Source: Spirochaetota bacterium (lineage in GTDB: Bacteria > Spirochaetota > JAGLSM01). Taken from it: DNA of 9,378 nt. Each line of letters begins with the position of its first letter. The stretch's first letter is position 1. The DNA lies in the NCBI GenBank assembly GCA_023135745.1, contig JAGLSM010000046.1:1-9378 (forward strand), in the 5' to 3' direction. The translations under genes were made by a program, and so were the position numbers. Of the stretch, positions 6,697-9,378 are shown piece after piece. Below the pieces are notes generated by a model. That model did no database searches and was not told the origin of the DNA. It was given only the letters and a program-made list of their open reading frames with translations.

Positions 6697-7122
6697 TTAT
6701 CCGCCTATATAGTCTGACAGGTATCTTATTGTTGCTTCCTGGTCTCTAATTTTTTCTTTAACAAGATCTCCTATAGAAACTATTCCTATAAGTTTTTTAT
6801 CATTAATTACAGGAAGGTGTCTTAATCTTTTTTCAGTCATTATAGCAAGAGCATCATCGATATTATCAGATGGAGCAACGACAACAATGTTTTTTGTCAT
6901 TACATCTTTTACAAGAGTTGTCATCTCCTGCTTGTCCCTTACAACAAATTTAAGATAATCCCGCTCAGTAAAAATACCCAGCACAGAATCTTTATCCATT
7001 ATGATAACAGATCCTACATTGTTTTCTACCATTTTTTCCAGAGCAATATCAATTGCCGCAGAATTATCAACTGAAATAACGGCATTACCCTTTTCTTTGA
7101 GGATATCATTAATACTTATCAT
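6697..7122 (-). CDS. Tandem CBS-domain protein
   Basis: The protein has 141 residues and is made almost entirely of two CBS motifs forming one Bateman module, at about 9-62 and 72-125. Characteristic ends are VLGIFTERDYLK (47-58) and LIGIVSIGDLVK (111-122), and MTEKRLRHLPVI (95-106) is the usual second-repeat helix and strand. Stand-alone CBS pairs bind adenosine nucleotides or related ligands and act as cytosolic energy or redox sensors; the ligand here is unknown. The start is supported by AAGGGG (minus strand, 7129-7134), 6 nt before ATG, and by a near-consensus promoter. It shares its strand with the glycosyltransferase and aminotransferase but is separated from them by a mobile-element remnant. 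Confidence 0.93.
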   Translation of the reverse strand: MISINDILKEKGNAVISVDNSAAIDIALEKMVENNVGSVIIMDKDSVLGIFTERDYLKFVVRDKQEMTTLVKDVMTKNIVVVAPSDNIDDALAIMTEKRLRHLPVINDKKLIGIVSIGDLVKEKIRDQEATIRYLSDYIGG

Positions 7123-7160
7123 AAAAGACCCCTTAAAAATTTATTTTTAAGACATCTTTG

Positions 7161-7189
7161 ATTTTAAATCTTTAATGAATAGTTGTCAA
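7161..7189 (-). promoter_or_regulatory. Sigma-70-type promoter of the CBS gene
   Basis: Read on the minus strand, a perfect TTGACA (-35, 7184-7189) and TAAAAT (-10, 7161-7166) are separated by exactly 17 nt. The -10 lies 38 nt upstream of the CBS start codon. The promoter is just outside the element at 7208-7576, so the CBS gene should be expressed independently of the sugar genes. Confidence 0.75.
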
Positions 7190-7248
7190 ATCTTTATTAT
7201 TTGAAGATAGAGCAATCGCATATGACCTTCATATCCCACCTAACCCTA

Positions 7249-7274
7249 CCCCTTCCCTTATTCGCTTCGCAGGG
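7249..7274 (+). repeat. Left inner arm of the element
   Basis: This is the perfect 26-bp reverse complement of 7519-7544, containing the core TTATTCGCTTCGC. CCCTTCCC (7250-7257) also pairs locally with GGGAAGGG (7272-7279) around a 14-nt loop, so this arm is itself a REP-like hairpin. Confidence 0.88.
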
Positions 7275-7346
7275 AAGGGTAACGTTGGAAATTAATATCA
7301 AACATTTTTTTGGAACTTATTAAGCTATTTCTTAATCAATAAGAGT

Positions 7347-7492
7347 ATGAGTAATTTTATTCGTGGACAGAGAATCAACAGGCAAAAACAAGCACTTTCT
7401 AAAAAACTACGTGCTAAAATAACAGATTCATTGATAATAATTTAAAGTCAGTATTAAAAAAAATTACAGAAATTTGTATTGAACGGATGTAA
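7347..7492 (+). pseudogene. Remnant of a DUF559 (Vsr-like endonuclease) gene, internally deleted
   Basis: From ATG 7347 a 32-codon frame reads MSNFIRGQRINRQKQALSKK followed by LRAKIT and a stop at 7443-7445. This resembles the N-terminus of DUF559 proteins (basic helix leading to LRxxMTxAE). In another frame, from 7424 to the TAA at 7490-7492, the sequence reads RFIDNNLKSVLKKITEICIE then RM. This resembles the DUF559 C-terminus (VLRFxNxxVxxNLxSVLxxI). The middle of the family, about 75 residues with the catalytic core, is missing, and the two ends join out of frame near 7421-7426. The family call comes from recalled consensus, not a search. No convincing RBS precedes the ATG. The remnant lies between the element's inverted arms and opposes the flanking genes. 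Confidence 0.55.
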
Positions 7493-7518
7493 GTACAAAA
7501 GTTGTCTATTTCCCCCTG

Positions 7519-7544
7519 CCCTGCGAAGCGAATAAGGGAAGGGG
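7519..7544 (-). repeat. Right inner arm of the element
   Basis: This is the perfect 26-bp inverted copy of 7249-7274. With its flanks (CCCCCTGCCC at 7512-7521 and GGGAAGGGGG at 7536-7545) it also folds locally into a hairpin with one mismatch. A similar G-rich string, GAATAAGGGGG, follows at 7545-7555, so the right arm is slightly longer than the left. Confidence 0.88.
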
Positions 7545-7576
7545 GAATAAGGGGGTTAGGTCAGGCGATTGCCCTA

Positions 7577-8389
7577 TTATTTTAGATATTTTTTCTTAAA
7601 AATGTTGTATTTCAATATGCACCAGACAGCAGCAATCGCGTCCTTGAATCCGATTTTTTTACCCTCTGAGTATTCACGTCCGCTGTATGAAATACCAACT
7701 TCATAAATTCTTACTTTCATTCTGGATATCTTCGCGGTCATTTCAGGTTCAATACCAAATCGATTTTGTTCGAGATATATCTTCTTTATTATCTCAGCTT
7801 TAAATACCTTGTAGCAGGTCTCCATGTCAGTAAGGTTTAGATTGGTAAACATGTTTGAAAGACCTGTAAGCATTTTATTGGCAACGGTATGCCAATAAAA
7901 CAGAACCCGGTGAGCCTTGCCGCTCTTGAACCTTGATCCATAAACAACATCAGCATGTCCGTCAATAATCGGGAGAAGAAGTTCCTCATATTCATCAGGA
8001 TTATACTCAAGATCCGCGTCTTGTATCAGGACGATATCTCCGCTTACATGTTTAAAACCGGTCTGAAGGGCAGCTCCTTTCCCCATGTTTATTTTATGTT
8101 TCAGGACAGTAAATCCATTTTTCTTTTTATATTTACTGAGAACCCTGGATGTGCCGTCTTTGGAGCAGTCATCAACAATAATTATTTGTTTCCGCATATT
8201 GAATGATTTAGCTTTTAGTACAGCAGAAATTAAATTTTCAACAGTATTTTTTTCATTATAAACCGGTATAACAATCGACAGGATTTTTTTGGTATTTGAT
8301 TTTTTATTTTTTGATTTATTTATCAATTTAGCTTTTGGTGCTTTTTTTAAAATTGTTTTAGAAGACGGTTTCTTTTTGGTTATTGCCAA
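7577..8389 (-). CDS. Family 2 glycosyltransferase, polyprenol-phosphate (DPM1-like) type
   Basis: The protein has 270 residues with a GT-A fold. It has ILSIVIPVYNEKNTVENLI (36-54), the nucleotide-binding DDCSKDGT (73-80), NMGKGAALQTGF (101-112), the metal-binding DAD at 124-126 and VVYGSRF (148-154). This pattern is that of enzymes transferring a sugar from a nucleotide donor to dolichyl or undecaprenyl phosphate. No C-terminal membrane helices are present, as in short DPM1-like forms. The first 35 residues are very lysine-rich (14 Lys), an unusual tail. The start is TTG, supported by AAAAGGAG (minus strand, 8397-8404) 7 nt upstream; the nearby ATG upstream runs into a stop after two codons. 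The gene follows the aminotransferase by 65 bp, probably in one operon, and its stop lies directly against the mobile element. Confidence 0.9.
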   Translation of the reverse strand: MAITKKKPSSKTILKKAPKAKLINKSKNKKSNTKKILSIVIPVYNEKNTVENLISAVLKAKSFNMRKQIIIVDDCSKDGTSRVLSKYKKKNGFTVLKHKINMGKGAALQTGFKHVSGDIVLIQDADLEYNPDEYEELLLPIIDGHADVVYGSRFKSGKAHRVLFYWHTVANKMLTGLSNMFTNLNLTDMETCYKVFKAEIIKKIYLEQNRFGIEPEMTAKISRMKVRIYEVGISYSGREYSEGKKIGFKDAIAAVWCILKYNIFKKKYLK

Positions 8390-8396
8390 CAGATTG

Positions 8397-8404
8397 CTCC
8401 TTTT
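8397..8404 (-). promoter_or_regulatory. Ribosome binding site that fixes the TTG start of the glycosyltransferase
   Basis: AAAAGGAG on the minus strand lies 7 nt from the TTG at 8387-8389. No other in-frame start in this region has a comparable site, so the lysine-rich tail is very likely translated. Confidence 0.75.
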
Positions 8405-8421
8405 ATTATTTCATAAATCTA

Positions 8422-8435
8422 TTATTTTAAAATAA
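8422..8435. other. 14-bp AT-only palindrome between the aminotransferase and glycosyltransferase genes
   Basis: TTATTTTAAAATAA is a perfect palindrome in the 65-bp gap. It could be an operator-like site or chance in AT-rich DNA. Nothing else supports a role. Confidence 0.3.
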
Positions 8436-8454
8436 AATATACAAGTGATTTTGA

Positions 8455-9378
8455 CTATTCCTTAATTCTTACGATTACAGCATCAATTACATATTGTACA
8501 TCATCATCTGTCATAGACGGATATATTGGTAGAGATATTTCATTAGTATACATTTCCATCGCGTTTGGGAAATCTTTTATATTAAATTTTTTACTGTACG
8601 CTGTTAATAGGGGAATAGGCTTAAAATGTACATTTGAATGAATCCCTGCTGAATACAAATTTTCAATAAGAGAAGCTCTTTCTTCGAGAGTATATCCTCT
8701 GACTCTCAGTGGATAAAGATGGGCTGAATGGACCTTCTCATTTCCATTAAATCCGGGCAGTATCAATTCTTCAATAGAAGAAAAGGCCTCATTGTATGTG
8801 TTAAATATACTTCTTCTCTTTGCAATATTATCACCATATTCTGAAAGATGTACCAGACCCAAACTGGCCTGAATATCAGTCATGTTGTACTTATATCCGG
8901 CATATTTTATATCGTATTCCCATGATCCCTTTTCCAATTTAGCAAGAGCATCCTTGCTCTGCCCATGAAGAGACATTATTTTAAATTCTTTTTTAACAGC
9001 TTCTGCGTCAATGCAGTTTGTATTTCTAAAAGCAACACATCCACCCTCAGCGGTCGTAAGATTTTTAACCGCGTGAAAGGAATAAACAGCAAAATCTATT
9101 TTATCTGAAACGCGTTCCCCATTGTAAAGAGAACCAAGAGAGTGCGCCGAATCGGAAATAATCAACGGCCGTGCAAAGTCTTCCTGAACCGGATTGGATG
9201 GTTCAAATAATGACACGTTTTTATTCAGGATATCTGATATTGATTTATAGTCACAGGGGTAACCGGCAAAATCCACCGGAATAACAGCCTTTGTTTTTGA
9301 ACTAATCTTCCGCGCGATTTTTTCAGGATCAATATTGAAAGTGTCCTTGCCTACATCAGCAAGTACAGGCACGGCCCC
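8455..9378 (-). CDS. DegT/DnrJ/EryC1-type sugar aminotransferase, 5' end cut by the window edge
   Basis: This is a PLP-dependent enzyme that aminates keto-sugar nucleotides for surface glycans or modified sugars. About 307 codons are visible. The open frame continues to the last base (Gly-Ala before PVLADV), and the family normally has about 80-100 more residues upstream, so the GTG at 9370-9372 is internal and not the start. Numbering from that codon, landmarks are FNIDPEKIARKISSKTKAVI (12-31), VDFAGYPCD (33-41), DSAHSLG (74-80), and the PLP lysine K103 in SFHAVKNLTTAEGG. YKYNMTDIQASLGL (about 156-169) and the C-terminal HFKPIPL and LPIYPSMTDDDVQYVI complete the fold. The exact sugar substrate cannot be read. 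It stops with TAG 65 bp before the glycosyltransferase, so the two probably form an operon. Confidence 0.93.
   Translation of the reverse strand, partial: GAVPVLADVGKDTFNIDPEKIARKISSKTKAVIPVDFAGYPCDYKSISDILNKNVSLFEPSNPVQEDFARPLIISDSAHSLGSLYNGERVSDKIDFAVYSFHAVKNLTTAEGGCVAFRNTNCIDAEAVKKEFKIMSLHGQSKDALAKLEKGSWEYDIKYAGYKYNMTDIQASLGLVHLSEYGDNIAKRRSIFNTYNEAFSSIEELILPGFNGNEKVHSAHLYPLRVRGYTLEERASLIENLYSAGIHSNVHFKPIPLLTAYSKKFNIKDFPNAMEMYTNEISLPIYPSMTDDDVQYVIDAVIVRIKE

Larger units (their letters stand above)
7208..7576. mobile_element. Small TA-flanked element with nested inverted repeats (MITE-like)
   Basis: The 365-bp core (7210-7574) begins GAGCAATCGC and ends GCGATTGCCC, terminal inverted repeats matching at 9 of 10 positions. 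TA lies directly outside both ends (7208-7209 and 7575-7576), the target duplication expected of Tc1/mariner/IS630-type transposition. Inside are two long inverted arms, 7249-7274 and 7519-7544, perfect over 26 bp, each of which also forms its own hairpin. The interior carries a decayed gene and no transposase, so movement would depend on an enzyme supplied elsewhere. It lies between the glycosyltransferase stop and the CBS promoter. Confidence 0.7.

Noticed and set aside
7249..7544. CRISPR repeats
   Set aside because: There are only two copies, in inverted orientation, with hairpins and no regular spacers or cas genes.
9370..9372. GTG as the aminotransferase start
   Set aside because: The frame stays open to the window end and about 80-100 conserved N-terminal family residues would be missing; the gene is cut by the edge.

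Overview
The window is about 9.4 kb of AT-rich bacterial DNA. It encodes a double-membrane (Gram-negative type) envelope: signal peptides, an outer-membrane beta-barrel, an OmpA-type peptidoglycan anchor, and an ECF sigma factor with a FecR-type anti-sigma protein. The N-terminal region of the OmpA-family protein reminds me of exported OmpA proteins of spirochaetes. That is an impression only, and the host phylum is not settled. The left edge starts exactly on a repeated hairpin and the right edge cuts a gene, so this may be a contig from a draft or metagenome assembly that broke at a repeat.

Layout. (1) Positions 1-1330: a UDP-glucuronate 4-epimerase-like gene bracketed by two nearly identical 45-bp direct repeats. 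Each repeat begins with a hairpin, and a 9-mer tandem array lies upstream of the gene. (2) Positions 1423-6655: six genes in one direction. They encode a small exported or anchored protein, an ECF sigma factor, a FecR-type anti-sigma protein, an outer-membrane barrel, a secreted protein of unknown family, and a paralogue of that protein fused to an OmpA domain. Two junctions overlap by 4 nt (ATGA). (3) Positions 6697-7122, minus strand: a two-CBS-domain protein with its own near-consensus promoter. (4) Positions 7208-7576: a small TA-flanked element with nested inverted repeats, holding what looks like the decayed remnant of a DUF559 (Vsr-like endonuclease) gene. (5) Positions 7577-9378, minus strand: a DegT/DnrJ-type sugar aminotransferase, cut by the window edge, followed by a polyprenol-phosphate-type family 2 glycosyltransferase.

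How the genes may work together. The epimerase, aminotransferase and glycosyltransferase fit surface-glycan or modified-sugar synthesis. The central block looks like a cell-surface signalling unit. The main observation is that three of its proteins carry the same roughly 45-residue 'D-x-I-x-L-K-(N/S)-G' beta-domain: the small protein, the C-terminus of the anti-sigma factor, and the N-terminus of the barrel. All three copies are predicted to face the periplasm. This resembles Fec/Pup-type signalling, where a receptor's periplasmic domain contacts the anti-sigma factor. Here, however, the barrel is not a TonB-dependent receptor and the shared module is not the STN domain. The functional link is inference; the shared domain and the gene order are read directly from the sequence.
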